Program-made: the position numbers and the translations under genes
Origin: Bacillota bacterium
GTDB taxonomy: Bacteria > Bacillota > Clostridia > Peptostreptococcales > Anaerovoracaceae
NCBI GenBank assembly: GCA_028724585.1
Contig: JAQYCQ010000021.1
Span: forward strand, 1 to 64,000
DNA length: 64,000 nucleotides
Reading direction: 5' to 3'
Part shown: positions 53,631-62,459 of the stretch, piece by piece
Numbering within the stretch: the stretch's first letter is position 1
How the letters are laid out: each line of letters starts with the position of its first letter
The notes under the pieces: generated by a model
Databases searched by the model: none
Seen by the model: the letters and a program-made list of their open reading frames with translations, nothing else
What the model was told of the DNA's origin: nothing

Positions 53631-54965
53631 ATGGCTTTCGAAGGACTTTCAGAAAAACTGCAGGATCTGTTCAAGAATCTGAGAAGCAAGGGCACTCTTA
53701 CAGAAGCTGATGTAAATACGGCTATGAGAGAGGTTAAGCTGGCTCTCCTTGAAGCAGACGTTAACTTCAAAGTAGTAAAGAAATTCGTCGCCAATGTAAA
53801 AGAGAAGTGCCTCGGCGAAGAGGTCCTGTCCAGCCTGACTCCGGGCCAGCAGGTCATCAAGATCGTAAACGAAGAGCTGACTCAGCTCATGGGTGGAACG
53901 GTCTCCAAGCTGACCTACTCGGACAGCGGCTTTACGGTCTATCTGCTCGCCGGCCTTCAGGGTACTGGTAAGACGACCACCGCCGGCAAGCTGGCCAACT
54001 ACCTTAAAAAAGAAGGTAAGAAACCGATGCTCGCGGCCTGCGACGTGCACAGGCCTGCCGCTATCGACCAGCTGGAGATAGTAGGAAAACAGGTAGATGT
54101 TCCGGTATATACGGAACGTGAAGAGAAGAGAGCCGAAGTAGTCGCGGCGAACGCCAAGAAGAAAGCAGAGCATGACGGCTACAACGTTCTCATAGTCGAT
54201 ACTTCGGGACGTCTCCACGTTGACGAAGAACTGATGGCGGAGCTGGTAAGGGTAAGGGACGCTGTACAGCCTCACGAAACCCTGCTGGTCATAGACGCCC
54301 TCACAGGACAGGACGCTGTTACAGCGGCCAGCGCTTTTAACGACGCTGTCAATGTGGACGGCATCATCCTTACGAAGCTGGACGGCGATACAAGGGGCGG
54401 CGCTGCTCTCTCGGTAAGAGAGGTGACAGGCAAGCCGATAAAATTCGTCGGTGTCGGCGAAAAGTTCGACGCTCTCCAGCCTTTCTATCCGGACCGCATG
54501 GCTTCCAGGATACTGGGAATGGGCGATATGCTCACCCTCATCGAGAAGGCCCAGGAACAGTACGATGAGAAGGAAGCGGTGGAGCTCGAGAAGAAGATCA
54601 GAAAGAACGAGTTCACTCTCGAGGATTTCCTCGAGCAGATGGGACAGATAAAGAAAATGGGCGGCATGAGAAAGATAATAGACATGCTCCCGGGAGTAAA
54701 CGGCCAGAAGGTCAGTGAAGAAGACATAGACAAATCCGAGAAGGAATTTGTCAAGATGGAGGCTATCATAAGATCCATGACGCCGGCTGAGAGGGCGGAT
54801 CCCAAGATCCTCAACGCCAGCAGGAGAAAACGTATAGCCAGAGGCTCCGGACAGCCGGTAAGCCAGATAAACCAGCTGGTAAAGCGTTACGACGAGGCCA
54901 GAAAGGTCATGAAGCAGTATACGAAACCTAAGCGCAAAGGGAGAAAGATGCGCGGCGGTTTTTAA
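53631..54965 (+). CDS. ffh: Signal recognition particle protein Ffh
   Basis: A 444-residue GTPase that binds signal sequences on ribosomes and delivers them to FtsY. N domain (1-90), G domain with P-loop 'GLQGTGKTTTAGKLANYL' and 'DTSGRLHVDEELM', 'TKLDGDTRGGAALS'. The methionine-rich M domain holds 'MGGMRKIIDMLPG' and the RNA-binding 'SRRKRIARGSGQPVSQINQLVKRYDEARKVM'. The basic tail ends 'KRKGRKMRGGF'. The length is normal. It is followed by rpsP after 48 bases. Confidence 0.97.
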   Translation: MAFEGLSEKLQDLFKNLRSKGTLTEADVNTAMREVKLALLEADVNFKVVKKFVANVKEKCLGEEVLSSLTPGQQVIKIVNEELTQLMGGTVSKLTYSDSGFTVYLLAGLQGTGKTTTAGKLANYLKKEGKKPMLAACDVHRPAAIDQLEIVGKQVDVPVYTEREEKRAEVVAANAKKKAEHDGYNVLIVDTSGRLHVDEELMAELVRVRDAVQPHETLLVIDALTGQDAVTAASAFNDAVNVDGIILTKLDGDTRGGAALSVREVTGKPIKFVGVGEKFDALQPFYPDRMASRILGMGDMLTLIEKAQEQYDEKEAVELEKKIRKNEFTLEDFLEQMGQIKKMGGMRKIIDMLPGVNGQKVSEEDIDKSEKEFVKMEAIIRSMTPAERADPKILNASRRKRIARGSGQPVSQINQLVKRYDEARKVMKQYTKPKRKGRKMRGGF

Positions 54966-55013
54966 ATAAAGTTAATCAAAGATTCAAAGGAAAATGTTCA
55001 GGAGGAATACAAG

Positions 55014-55259
55014 ATGGCAGTAAAGATCAGACTTAGAAGAATGGGAAGAAAAAAGAAGCCTTTTTACAGAGTAGTAGTTGCGGATTCACGCGCTCCTAGA
55101 GATGGCAGATTCATCGAAGAGATCGGCTGGTACGATCCTCTCCAGGATCCGGGTCTCATCAATATCGATTCAGAAAAGGCAAAGAAGTGGCTCGCTAACG
55201 GCGCTACTCCGACTGATACAGCAAGAAGCCTTCTCAAGAAGTCAGGCATCATTGAATAA
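55014..55259 (+). CDS. rpsP: 30S ribosomal protein S16
   Basis: An 81-residue ribosomal protein S16 that stabilises the 5' domain of 16S rRNA. '[41 protein letters not shown]' is diagnostic. AGGAGG precedes the ATG. The gene is followed by khpA, rimM and trmD in the usual order. Confidence 0.97.
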   Translation: MAVKIRLRRMGRKKKPFYRVVVADSRAPRDGRFIEEIGWYDPLQDPGLINIDSEKAKKWLANGATPTDTARSLLKKSGIIE

Positions 55260-55278
55260 TCACAGGTAGACAGACAAA

Positions 55279-55512
55279 ATGGTAGTAGGATTGGTCGAAG
55301 TCATTGCCAGGTCTCTCGTTGATGATCCCGACGCTGTCAGAGTTACAGAAACAGAAGACAGACACAGCATAACTATACAGCTTAAGGTCGCTCCAGATGA
55401 CATGGGCAAGATCATTGGCAAAAAAGGCAGGATTGCGAGAGCTCTCAGGACTGTGGTTCGCGCTGCTGCTAACAAAAACAACAAGAAAATAACGGTCGAG
55501 ATAGTTCAGTAA
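55279..55512 (+). CDS. khpA: KH-domain RNA-binding protein KhpA
   Basis: A 77-residue single KH domain with the 'DMGKIIGKKGRIARALRTVVRAAA' RNA-binding loop. In Firmicutes KhpA pairs with KhpB/EloR and affects cell elongation and RNA levels. It lies in the conserved position between rpsP and rimM. A small hairpin with T run (about 55526-55556) follows and may partly terminate before rimM. Confidence 0.93.
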   Translation: MVVGLVEVIARSLVDDPDAVRVTETEDRHSITIQLKVAPDDMGKIIGKKGRIARALRTVVRAAANKNNKKITVEIVQ

Positions 55513-55591
55513 GGCCGCGTTTTAAAGAGCTGTTCTTTCGGGACGGCTCTTTTGTGTTATGTGGACCGGCAGGTCGTGAGAGGTACAGGCA

Positions 55592-56086
55592 GTGGATAGG
55601 ATAAAAGTAGGAAAGATCGTAGGAGCGTTCGGCATCAGGGGAGAGCTGAAAGTCCTTTCATACGCCGATAAGCCGCACAGGTTCGAGGAGCTAGACAGCC
55701 TGTACGCGGGAAAAGAAGAATACCATGTAAAGAATGTGAGATACCAGAAGGATATGGTGCTTCTGAGGTTAGAAGGAGTGGACGACAGGAACGCTGCCGA
55801 AAAACTCAGGGGAAAGTTCCTCGAAATAGACAAATCAGAACTTCGCGAGCTGGACGAGGACGAGTACTTCGTCTTCGACCTGATAGGGCTCGAGGCTGTA
55901 GACCAGGAGGGAAAACACATAGGGAAGGTAACTGACGTTATCCAGAACAGTGCCCAGGATCTTTACGAGATAGAGACAGACGACGGCGTGAAGCATCTGG
56001 TGCCGGCAGCCTATGAATTAGTTACAGAAATCAATATAGACAGTGGTATAATGAGAATAAAACCGATTCCGGGCCTTCTTGACTGA
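55592..56086 (+). CDS. rimM: Ribosome maturation factor RimM
   Basis: A 164-residue RimM, needed for maturation of the 30S head and binding S19. The N-terminal domain starts 'IKVGKIVGAFGIRGELKVLSYADKPHRF', and the PRC-barrel part has 'YFVFDLIGLEAVDQEGKHIGKV' and 'HLVPAAYELVTEINIDSGIMRIKPIPGLLD'. The start is GTG at 55592 after GAGAGG. trmD follows after 11 bases. Confidence 0.94.
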   Translation: MDRIKVGKIVGAFGIRGELKVLSYADKPHRFEELDSLYAGKEEYHVKNVRYQKDMVLLRLEGVDDRNAAEKLRGKFLEIDKSELRELDEDEYFVFDLIGLEAVDQEGKHIGKVTDVIQNSAQDLYEIETDDGVKHLVPAAYELVTEINIDSGIMRIKPIPGLLD

Positions 56087-56097
56087 GAGAGGAAGAT

Positions 56098-56919
56098 ATG
56101 CATATAGATATCCTTACGCTTTTTCCTGAAATGATAGAAGCTGCCGCGGGGTCAAGCATGCTGGGACGCGCCCAGCGCGGAGGCGTGCTTGAGATAAACG
56201 CGGTGAACATACGTGATTTTACGGTAGATAAACACAATAAGACAGACGAAGCCCCGTTCGGAGGGGGCGCCGGCATGGTGATGACAGCCCAGCCGGTCTT
56301 CGACGCTCTGAGATCGGTCCATGCCGAGGACAGCCGCCTGATATACATGTCACCTAAAGGCAGGATCCTCGACCAGGATATAGTGAGCTCACTTTCTAAA
56401 GACGAGCATCTTGTTTTTCTCTGCGGTCATTACGAGGGCATAGACCAGAGGATAATCGACTTCTGGAAGCCCGATGAGATAAGCATAGGCGACTATATAC
56501 TGACCGGCGGAGAGCTGGCTGCACTGGTGGTCATAGACGCTGTATCGCGCATGGTGCCGGGAGTGCTGGGAAACGAGAGCTCAGTCATGGGGGAGTCTGT
56601 CTATTCAGGTCTGCTCGAGTACCCACAGTATACGAGGCCGCGAATATATGAAGGCATGGAAGTTCCTGAAGTGCTGCTGTCCGGCGACCACTCCAGAGTG
56701 GGGCTGTGGCAGTACAGAAGATCTCTGGAAGAAACGCGGGACAGGCGCCCGGACATGTGGCAGGCTTACCTGAATAAGGCGGAAAGGCTGGAGCTGAGCA
56801 AAAAAGAGCTTGAGATACTGGCAGATGTTTCAGGAAACGAAAGCTTCAGGCCGCGTAAGCGCAGAAAGAAAAAGAAGAAAGCCGACGTCAGCTCCGCTGA
56901 CATAGAGGGCAAACAGTAA
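56098..56919 (+). CDS. trmD: tRNA (guanine-37-N1)-methyltransferase
   Basis: A 273-residue SPOUT methyltransferase that makes m1G37 in tRNAs, preventing frameshifts. 'IDILTLFPEMI', 'DEAPFGGGAGMVM', 'YEGIDQRIID' and the knot region 'ISIGDYILTGGELAALVVIDAVSRMVPGVLGNE' are standard. The normal protein ends near residue 250. Here a very basic run (RKRRKKKKK) and a short tail 'ADVSSADIEGKQ' are added, and the tail codons contain a perfect mini-hairpin (56887-56901). Confidence 0.95.
   Translation: MHIDILTLFPEMIEAAAGSSMLGRAQRGGVLEINAVNIRDFTVDKHNKTDEAPFGGGAGMVMTAQPVFDALRSVHAEDSRLIYMSPKGRILDQDIVSSLSKDEHLVFLCGHYEGIDQRIIDFWKPDEISIGDYILTGGELAALVVIDAVSRMVPGVLGNESSVMGESVYSGLLEYPQYTRPRIYEGMEVPEVLLSGDHSRVGLWQYRRSLEETRDRRPDMWQAYLNKAERLELSKKELEILADVSGNESFRPRKRRKKKKKADVSSADIEGKQ
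56887..56901. repeat. TCC/GGA-loop mini-hairpin in the trmD tail
   Basis: GTCAGC-TCC-GCTGAC, identical to the intergenic copies at 4495, 37651 and 49380, but read as codons for 'VSSAD'. Its identity to non-coding copies suggests insertion that extended the reading frame. Confidence 0.85.
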
Positions 56920-56942
56920 ATAAACAGCCGGAGGTAGGATCT

Positions 56943-58172
56943 TTGGAAGAAAAGATATCCGAAAAGGGAAAAAACAGTTTTTTCGACAGGATCAGACAGC
57001 ATCCTAAAATAGTGGCTGCTGTCGTGATCTACCTTATAGCAGCAGCTGTGCTCATAGGAATAGTCTATGTAGCTCCCTGGGCCGCGAACAAGATGTCGGA
57101 TGTTATGACTGTCGAATACGGAAGCCTGGATAACTCCCAGGAAAGTAAGGTCTGCTTCGTCAAGAAAGAAGCGGTCTACTACGCTGACAAGAGCGGAAAG
57201 GTGGGTTATTCCTACGGCGAGGGAGACATGGTGAGGACAGGTTCGACGGCGGTAAAGATCTCCTCGTCTTCGAGTGACAACAAGACAGATTACAGGAATT
57301 TCGAAAGCAGCGCCGAGGGCTTCCTGGGCAGTGATACCCTGCTCCGTGATCTGAAAAAATCAGAAAAGAAAGCGCTCCTGAAGGATCTTGTCTCACAGGA
57401 AGCTGATGCAGGAAGCGAAGCCGATAAAGTCATGATCCAGAACGCTATAGACGACGTTTCGCGCAATAACAGCAAGGATTCGTCCGGATCCCCGTTCAAA
57501 AAAGATCCGGACCTGTCAGCGAAGCTGTCGAAGACCGGCCTCAGCGGCAAATACGTGCCCGAGACATCAGGCATCATCAGCTATAAACTGGACGGTTATG
57601 AGACGGTCATTTCTCCTTATACCATGATGTATCTGGATAGATCGAAGGTATCAGGCATCTCTGATAAAACATCGGATGTATTTACCGGCAGGACGACAAA
57701 GGGAAAGCCACTCTTTAAGATCGTCGACAACCGCGAATGGTACGCAGTCACATGGGTAGAAGGGGATAATGCGTCGAAGTTTACCGTAGGCGGGCCTGTG
57801 ACGCTGAAACTGGACAGCGGAGAGGCTCCGGGTTCTGTAGTCAAGGTAGTGCAGCAGAATAATGATTATCTGGTCATCATGAAGTTTTCGTCGTATTTCG
57901 ATGGGCTGGCTTCATCCAGGACGGCGAACTGCAAGATCATAACATCAAAACAGAGAGGACTTATCGTAAAGAACGATTTCATTTCTGAAAAGAAAGGCCA
58001 GACCGGGGTATACGTTCTGGACGTCACCGGAAAGACCAGCTTCACTCCCGTCAAAGTGCTCGCCAACGACGGCAAGTATTCTCTGGCTGCTTCGGGATCA
58101 TACATGGATGATGATGGAAATACCGTAAACACTATAAATGTTTACGATGAGATAAAAAAGATTGATAAATAA
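56943..58172 (+). CDS. HlyD-like membrane-anchored protein of the sepF neighbourhood
   Basis: A 409-residue protein with a short cytoplasmic start, one membrane segment (about 27-50) and a large outside domain. The end region resembles the lipoyl/HlyD barrel of efflux adaptors ('RGLIVKNDFISEKKGQTGVYVLDVTGKTSFTPVKVLANDGKYSLAAS'). Similar genes stand directly before yggS-sepF in many Clostridia; a role in envelope or division is inferred only from that position. The start is TTG at 56943 after CGGAGG. Its end is 32 bases before the yggS start. Confidence 0.8.
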   Translation: MEEKISEKGKNSFFDRIRQHPKIVAAVVIYLIAAAVLIGIVYVAPWAANKMSDVMTVEYGSLDNSQESKVCFVKKEAVYYADKSGKVGYSYGEGDMVRTGSTAVKISSSSSDNKTDYRNFESSAEGFLGSDTLLRDLKKSEKKALLKDLVSQEADAGSEADKVMIQNAIDDVSRNNSKDSSGSPFKKDPDLSAKLSKTGLSGKYVPETSGIISYKLDGYETVISPYTMMYLDRSKVSGISDKTSDVFTGRTTKGKPLFKIVDNREWYAVTWVEGDNASKFTVGGPVTLKLDSGEAPGSVVKVVQQNNDYLVIMKFSSYFDGLASSRTANCKIITSKQRGLIVKNDFISEKKGQTGVYVLDVTGKTSFTPVKVLANDGKYSLAASGSYMDDDGNTVNTINVYDEIKKIDK

Positions 58173-58203
58173 ATTTTGTTCATACTGCGGAGGCGATGAA
58201 GAT

Positions 58204-58908
58204 ATGGGAACTATTGCTGAAAACATCAAAATGATAGAGGATGAAAAAGCCGAAGCCTGCAGGCGCGTCGGCAGAGACCCTTCAGAGGTACTGCTCTGCG
58301 CTGTTACCAAGACTCATCCGGCTGAGATGATAAATGAAGCTATAGAAGCCGGCGTTACAGATATCGGGGAAAACAAAGTACAGGAAATACTCGATAAATA
58401 CGATCATGTTAATAAAGTTAGATGGCATATGATTGGACATCTTCAGACTAATAAGGTAAAATATATTATCGACAAAGTCTGCATGATACATTCTGTCGAT
58501 TCCCTTCATCTTGCTAAGGAAATCGACAGGCGCGCCGAGCAGCACGGGATCACAATGGATATCCTGATAGAGGTAAATACCGCTCAGGACGAGCATAAAT
58601 TCGGCGTCGCTCCGGAGGATACAGAAGCGCTTATAAAGCAGATCCTTGAGGAGTGCCCGTCAGTAAGGATCCGCGGACTCATGACTATCGCTCCTTATAG
58701 GGAGGATCCGGAGGACGTAAGACCGTATTTCAGGCGTACTAAGCAGCTTTATGACGAGCTGGCGGAGAAGATAGATTCGCCGCATCTCGATTTTAAATAT
58801 CTCTCGATGGGTATGTCGAACGACAGAGTTATCGCAGAGGAAGAGGGTTCCACTATCGTCAGGGTGGGATCGGCTATATTCGGAGCAAGAGATTACAGTA
58901 AACACTGA
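58204..58908 (+). CDS. yggS: YggS-family PLP homeostasis protein
   Basis: A 234-residue single-domain PLP-binding protein that keeps free PLP and amino-acid pools balanced and has no known catalytic turnover. The PLP lysine is in 'LCAVTKTHPAEMI'. 'IGENKVQEILDKYD', 'WHMIGHLQTNKVKYI' and 'LSMGMSNDRVIAEEEGSTIVRVGSAIFG' are characteristic. The start at 58204 gives the normal N-terminus, with GGAGG about ten bases upstream. It precedes sepF as in most Gram-positives. Confidence 0.94.
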   Translation: MGTIAENIKMIEDEKAEACRRVGRDPSEVLLCAVTKTHPAEMINEAIEAGVTDIGENKVQEILDKYDHVNKVRWHMIGHLQTNKVKYIIDKVCMIHSVDSLHLAKEIDRRAEQHGITMDILIEVNTAQDEHKFGVAPEDTEALIKQILEECPSVRIRGLMTIAPYREDPEDVRPYFRRTKQLYDELAEKIDSPHLDFKYLSMGMSNDRVIAEEEGSTIVRVGSAIFGARDYSKH

Positions 58909-58991
58909 GTTATCTTTTAAGAGCAGCATATCAGCGGCCGTGTCTGGGAAGAGAGCGCAGGCAGAGCGGTCTAAAGAGGGAGGAAAAAATA

Positions 58992-59567
58992 ATGGCAGAA
59001 GGTTTTATCGGCAAGCTGGGCAGTATCTTCGGCGTTACAGAAGAAGAATACGAAGACGAATACGATGAAGAAATAGAAGAAGCTGAGGAAACTCAGATAG
59101 CGTCAGGACAGGGAAGGACGTCCGCGGCTCAGGCTTCTTCAGTATCTGTATCTAAGGCTAGGAGCAATAATTTTGTCCAGCCTAAAATGGAATCTCACGG
59201 GGGCAAGGTGTTAAGCATGCAGAACAGTACCGCAGGCGCTGGATTACAGGCGCAGACAGCAAAGAAACAGCAGTTCAGGCTGGTCATTACAGAGCCTAAG
59301 AGCTTCAATGACTGTCCGAGAATGGTGGACAGCCTGAGGACAAGAAGGCCGGTCATCATCAATGTCGAGCATCTGGAGAGAGAGACTGCCAGAAAGATAT
59401 TCGACTTCCTGAGCGGCGCTACATACGCTATAAACGGCAAGGTACAGAAAATATCTGACAACATCTTCGTATTCGCTCCTGAAAACGTAGACGTGCTCGC
59501 TGTACAGAGCGGTGAAGAAGGCCGCGAACAGGGCAGAACTGTCAGAGAAGCCCCTTGGCGCAGATAG
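58992..59567 (+). CDS. sepF: Cell division protein SepF
   Basis: A 191-residue SepF, which tethers FtsZ filaments to the membrane. A short N-terminal amphipathic helix ('GFIGKLGSIFGV') is followed by a long acidic and Ser/Gln-rich linker (about 18-95). The folded C-terminal domain follows ('ITEPKSFNDCPRMVDSLRTRRPVIINVEHLERETARKIFDFLSGATYAINGKVQKISDNIFVFAPENVDV'). The linker is somewhat longer than in Bacillus. GGGAGGA precedes the ATG. yggT follows after 12 bases. Confidence 0.95.
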   Translation: MAEGFIGKLGSIFGVTEEEYEDEYDEEIEEAEETQIASGQGRTSAAQASSVSVSKARSNNFVQPKMESHGGKVLSMQNSTAGAGLQAQTAKKQQFRLVITEPKSFNDCPRMVDSLRTRRPVIINVEHLERETARKIFDFLSGATYAINGKVQKISDNIFVFAPENVDVLAVQSGEEGREQGRTVREAPWRR

Positions 59568-59579
59568 TCGGGACGATAT

Positions 59580-59867
59580 ATGGCATTATTTGTTGTAATC
59601 CGTGTAATAAACCTGTTTGTCAACATAATAGTGACTCTGATATGCGTAGAAGCTATCATGAGCTGGTTTACGGGCGCTTTCGGTCCCGGGCTCTGGAAAG
59701 CCTACGGCATCATCCATCAGGTTACGGATCCTTTTATAAGGCCTTTCCGGGCTCTGCTCATGAGATTTTCCATGCGTTCAGGCATAGACTTTTCGCCTAT
59801 CCTGGCGATACTGGCGCTCGAGTTCATAGCGCGTATCCTGACGAGGGTACTTTTAGCGCTTATGTAG
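59580..59867 (+). CDS. yggT: YggT-family membrane protein
   Basis: A 95-residue membrane protein with two hydrophobic segments and the family motif 'SWFTGAFGPG...RPFRALL'. YggT proteins stand beside sepF in the division cluster and may help osmotic or septal processes; the precise role is unknown. The usual next genes ylmH and divIVA are missing between this gene and lspA. Confidence 0.88.
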   Translation: MALFVVIRVINLFVNIIVTLICVEAIMSWFTGAFGPGLWKAYGIIHQVTDPFIRPFRALLMRFSMRSGIDFSPILAILALEFIARILTRVLLALM

Positions 59868-59917
59868 CGGCAGAAAATCAATATAGGTCAAAAATTATCC
59901 GGACAGGTCCGGAAGTC

Positions 59918-59949
59918 AGGCGCTATGCGGTCGCAGAGCGCCTCTTTTT
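59918..59949 (+). terminator. Possible terminator/attenuator before lspA
   Basis: AGGCGCT (59918-59924) pairs with AGCGCCT (59937-59943), then CTTTTTA. It lies 17 bases before the lspA start, so it may reduce read-through from the division genes. Confidence 0.65.
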
Positions 59950-59965
59950 AACATTTGGAGTAAAA

Positions 59966-60427
59966 ATGCAGTACATCATAGTAATACTCTGCCTTCTGGC
60001 GGCAGATCAGGCAGTGGAATTCGCCCTGCTCAGGCTTCTCGGCATGGGCGGCAGCAGGGTGCTCGTCGATGGATTCCTTTCCCTGGACGTGATCCAGAAC
60101 AACGGTATAGCCTTCGGTATGCTCAGCAGCTCGGGCATGCTGCTGGTCTGCCTGACATCATTCCTGATAGGAGCCTTGATAGTATATATCCTCTTAAAAA
60201 GGAAGAGCGAGCGCAAAGCGGTCCTCATACCGCTCACGATGATAGCCGGAGGAGCCCTGGGCAATCTGGTCGACAGGCTGAGGCTGGGCTATGTCGTGGA
60301 TTACATACACTTTCATATCTTCCCGTACATATTTAATTTTGCCGATATCTGCGTTGTGCTCGGCTGCTTCGCGATCCTGATCGCAGTAATGCTCCCGCAG
60401 AAACGAGGAGGCAGGCATGCAAGATAG
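59966..60427 (+). CDS. lspA: Lipoprotein signal peptidase
   Basis: A 153-residue aspartic protease with four membrane segments. It removes signal peptides from lipoproteins in the membrane. The catalytic residues lie in 'GNLVDRLRLGYVVDYI' and 'FNFADICVVLG', and 'IQNNGIAFGML' is the substrate-lining motif. TTTGGAG precedes the ATG. A longer reading frame upstream (from 59555) crosses yggT out of frame and is not real. It overlaps rluD by 11 bases. Confidence 0.94.
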   Translation: MQYIIVILCLLAADQAVEFALLRLLGMGGSRVLVDGFLSLDVIQNNGIAFGMLSSSGMLLVCLTSFLIGALIVYILLKRKSERKAVLIPLTMIAGGALGNLVDRLRLGYVVDYIHFHIFPYIFNFADICVVLGCFAILIAVMLPQKRGGRHAR

Positions 60428-61361
60428 CACTGGACAGCCTGTCAGGATCACCATTGAAGAAAATGAAAAAGGCAGGCGGCTGGACGCTGTCCTTTCCGAC
60501 CGCTTCGCGGACCAGACGAGAAGCTATATCCAGAAGCTTCTTGCGGACGGCTGTGTGACCGCTTCTGCCGGAGCTAAGGCCGTAAAGAATTATAAAGTCA
60601 GGCCGGGAGACCTGTTCGAGGTATCGCTTCCTGAGCCTGAGCTCCTCGATGTCGAGCCGGAGGACATACCGCTGGACATAGTTTACGAGGACGATGACCT
60701 GATCGTAGTGAATAAGCCTCAGGGAATGGTCGTGCATCCGGCTCCGGGAAATCCGGACGGCACTCTCGTCAACGCCCTCATGTACCACTGCGGGGACAGC
60801 CTGTCCACCATCAACGGAGTCATAAGGCCGGGCATAGTGCACAGGATAGACAAGGATACCAGCGGCCTGCTCGTGGCAGCTAAATCCGACAGAGCCCACG
60901 AAGGACTGGCTGAGCAGTTCGCGGTCCACAGCATAACCAGGCGCTACAGAGCTGTTGTGTATAACAATATCAAAGAAGACGAAGGCACTGTAGACGCCAA
61001 TATAGGGCGCAGCTCCAGAGACCGCAAAAAGATGGCTGTGGTCCCGTCGGGGAAAGGCAGGCATGCCGTCACTCACTACAGGGTACTGGACAGGGCAGGC
61101 AGCTTTACGTATATAGAATGCGTGCTGGAGACGGGCAGGACCCACCAGATAAGAGTACACATGGCCAGCAAGGGCCATCCTCTGCTGGGAGATCCTCTTT
61201 ACGGACCTAAGAAACATGCTTTCGGGATAGAAGGCCAGGTACTCCACGCCAAGGTACTCGGTTTCATACATCCTGTCACAGGCGAAAAAATGCTCTTTGA
61301 CAGCCAGCTTCCAGACCACTTCATCAGGGCCATGAAGCAGGCAGGCTTCAAAACTAAATAA
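60417..61361 (+). CDS. rluD: RluD-family 23S rRNA pseudouridine synthase
   Basis: A 314-residue pseudouridine synthase. An N-terminal S4 domain ('GRRLDAVLSDRFADQTRSYIQKLLADGCVT') leads into the catalytic domain. The catalytic Asp is in 'IVHRIDKDTSGLLVAAKS', and 'LETGRTHQIRVHMASKGHPLLGDPLYG' is the C-terminal signature. The usual RluD target is helix 69 of 23S rRNA, but paralogues are hard to tell apart. AGGAGG lies inside the end of lspA. A long terminator follows. Confidence 0.94.
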   Translation: MQDSTGQPVRITIEENEKGRRLDAVLSDRFADQTRSYIQKLLADGCVTASAGAKAVKNYKVRPGDLFEVSLPEPELLDVEPEDIPLDIVYEDDDLIVVNKPQGMVVHPAPGNPDGTLVNALMYHCGDSLSTINGVIRPGIVHRIDKDTSGLLVAAKSDRAHEGLAEQFAVHSITRRYRAVVYNNIKEDEGTVDANIGRSSRDRKKMAVVPSGKGRHAVTHYRVLDRAGSFTYIECVLETGRTHQIRVHMASKGHPLLGDPLYGPKKHAFGIEGQVLHAKVLGFIHPVTGEKMLFDSQLPDHFIRAMKQAGFKTK

Positions 61362-61365
61362 CAGA

Positions 61366-61420
61366 AGATAACGGTATTTTTCCATCATATAGAAAAAATA
61401 CCGTTATCTTATATTTTTTT
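61366..61420 (+). terminator. Terminator of the division/lspA/rluD unit
   Basis: AAGATAACGGTATTTTT pairs with AAAAAATACCGTTATCTT, followed by ATATTTTTTT. Confidence 0.9.
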
Positions 61421-61421
61421 A

Positions 61422-61450
61422 TTGACATATTAAACCATCAAAGGTATATT
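61422..61450 (+). promoter_or_regulatory. Promoter of the DUF5688-type gene
   Basis: TTGACA (61422-61427), 17 bp, TATATT (61445-61450), starting two bases after the T tract of the rluD terminator. Confidence 0.85.
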
Positions 61451-61491
61451 TAGGTCAGGGATTAATACCAGATTATGTCAAAGGAGAAGCC

Positions 61492-62304
61492 ATGTATCTA
61501 GAATCAAGAGAAGTAAAAGAATCAAGTACAGTTATGATGGATGAACTGACAGACGAAAAAGTATGCTGCGGGGACTGTCATGAAAAGAAGAGGGAGCCGA
61601 TCATAGGGGAATGGAATCCTTATCTGGGAAAAGGCGGCCCCCTGGGAAGGAAAAACTATCGCATAACAGAAAAGAGCCCGGAAAAGGATCTGATGAGAGT
61701 CCTTGACAATTACAATGTTGCCAGGGATTACGTGACCATAAGGGTGCTCAACAGGAGGATCAATGCTGATATCTGCAGGGAGGCCTACGGTATTGAATTC
61801 TACGACATGAAGGCTGTTGCCAGCCTTGTGCTGCGCACGCAGAACGGCTTTTTCCATGTATATGTCACCGATAAGGTGGCAGAACGCTGGGGCGTAGAGG
61901 CGTCTGAAGTGTTCGGAAGGGCCTACAGGAATATGTGTGTGTTAGGCGAGTTCCATCTGCAGGATATCTGCGGCGCCATAGAGGACAGCATCGGGGAGAA
62001 TTTGTCGGACGGACGTTCGGACAGGATGTTCGTCGTCAAAGAGGACGCGCTGAACTCGGGAGCCGCAGCCATCGTCTGCCCGGATCTGCTTCTCAAGATA
62101 GCGGATCAGCTGGACAGCGATCTCTATATCCTGCCTTCGTCGGTGAGCGAGATCATAGTTATGAGAGCGCCGGATGAAGACCCGGATCACCTGGCCTGGA
62201 TGGTGAAGGATGCCAATGAGAATGTTCTGGAAGAAGAGGATATCCTGAGCAGCCATGTCTTCCTTCTCGACAGAGAGGACCGCAGGCTGCGCCTTGTGAG
62301 ATAG
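61492..62304 (+). CDS. DUF5688-type protein, unknown function
   Basis: A 270-residue soluble protein. The central and C-terminal part resembles the clostridial DUF5688 family ('SDLYILPSSVSEIIVMRAPDEDPDHLAWMV...DANENVLEEEDILSSHVFLLDRE'), whose members read as cytosolic proteins of unknown role. Residues 20-45 contain a small cysteine cluster (Cys25, Cys26, Cys29) that might bind metal. The gene has its own strong promoter and AAGGAG site and is flanked by terminators, so it is a single unit. No function is offered. Confidence 0.75.
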   Translation: MYLESREVKESSTVMMDELTDEKVCCGDCHEKKREPIIGEWNPYLGKGGPLGRKNYRITEKSPEKDLMRVLDNYNVARDYVTIRVLNRRINADICREAYGIEFYDMKAVASLVLRTQNGFFHVYVTDKVAERWGVEASEVFGRAYRNMCVLGEFHLQDICGAIEDSIGENLSDGRSDRMFVVKEDALNSGAAAIVCPDLLLKIADQLDSDLYILPSSVSEIIVMRAPDEDPDHLAWMVKDANENVLEEEDILSSHVFLLDREDRRLRLVR

Positions 62305-62376
62305 CGTTATACGGTCTCAGCTCCGCAGGCAGCCGGGGAAGAAGACTGCGGCAGCCGTGCCCGGAGGGCTCGGGAG

Positions 62377-62437
62377 ACGAAAGAGGAGGTACCCCAAAAG
62401 CAGCAATCTGCTGCTGATGAGGTACCTCCTCTTTCGT
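62377..62437. terminator. Branched bidirectional terminator, copy 2
   Basis: ACGAAAGAGGAGGTACC pairs with GGTACCTCCTCTTTCGT, with inner hairpin AGCAGCA-ATC-TGCTGCT. Compared with copy 1 (4514-4568) several stem bases differ on both sides so that pairing is kept. It again lies between converging genes. Confidence 0.85.
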
Positions 62438-62459
62438 TTATATACTGTCTGACAGCCTC

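Noticed and set aside
59555..60427. A 290-codon plus-strand frame that would join a yggT-region peptide to LspA
   Set aside because: Its first 137 codons are an out-of-frame reading of yggT and the gap. LspA has its own start with a ribosome site at 59966 and yggT is intact in its own frame.
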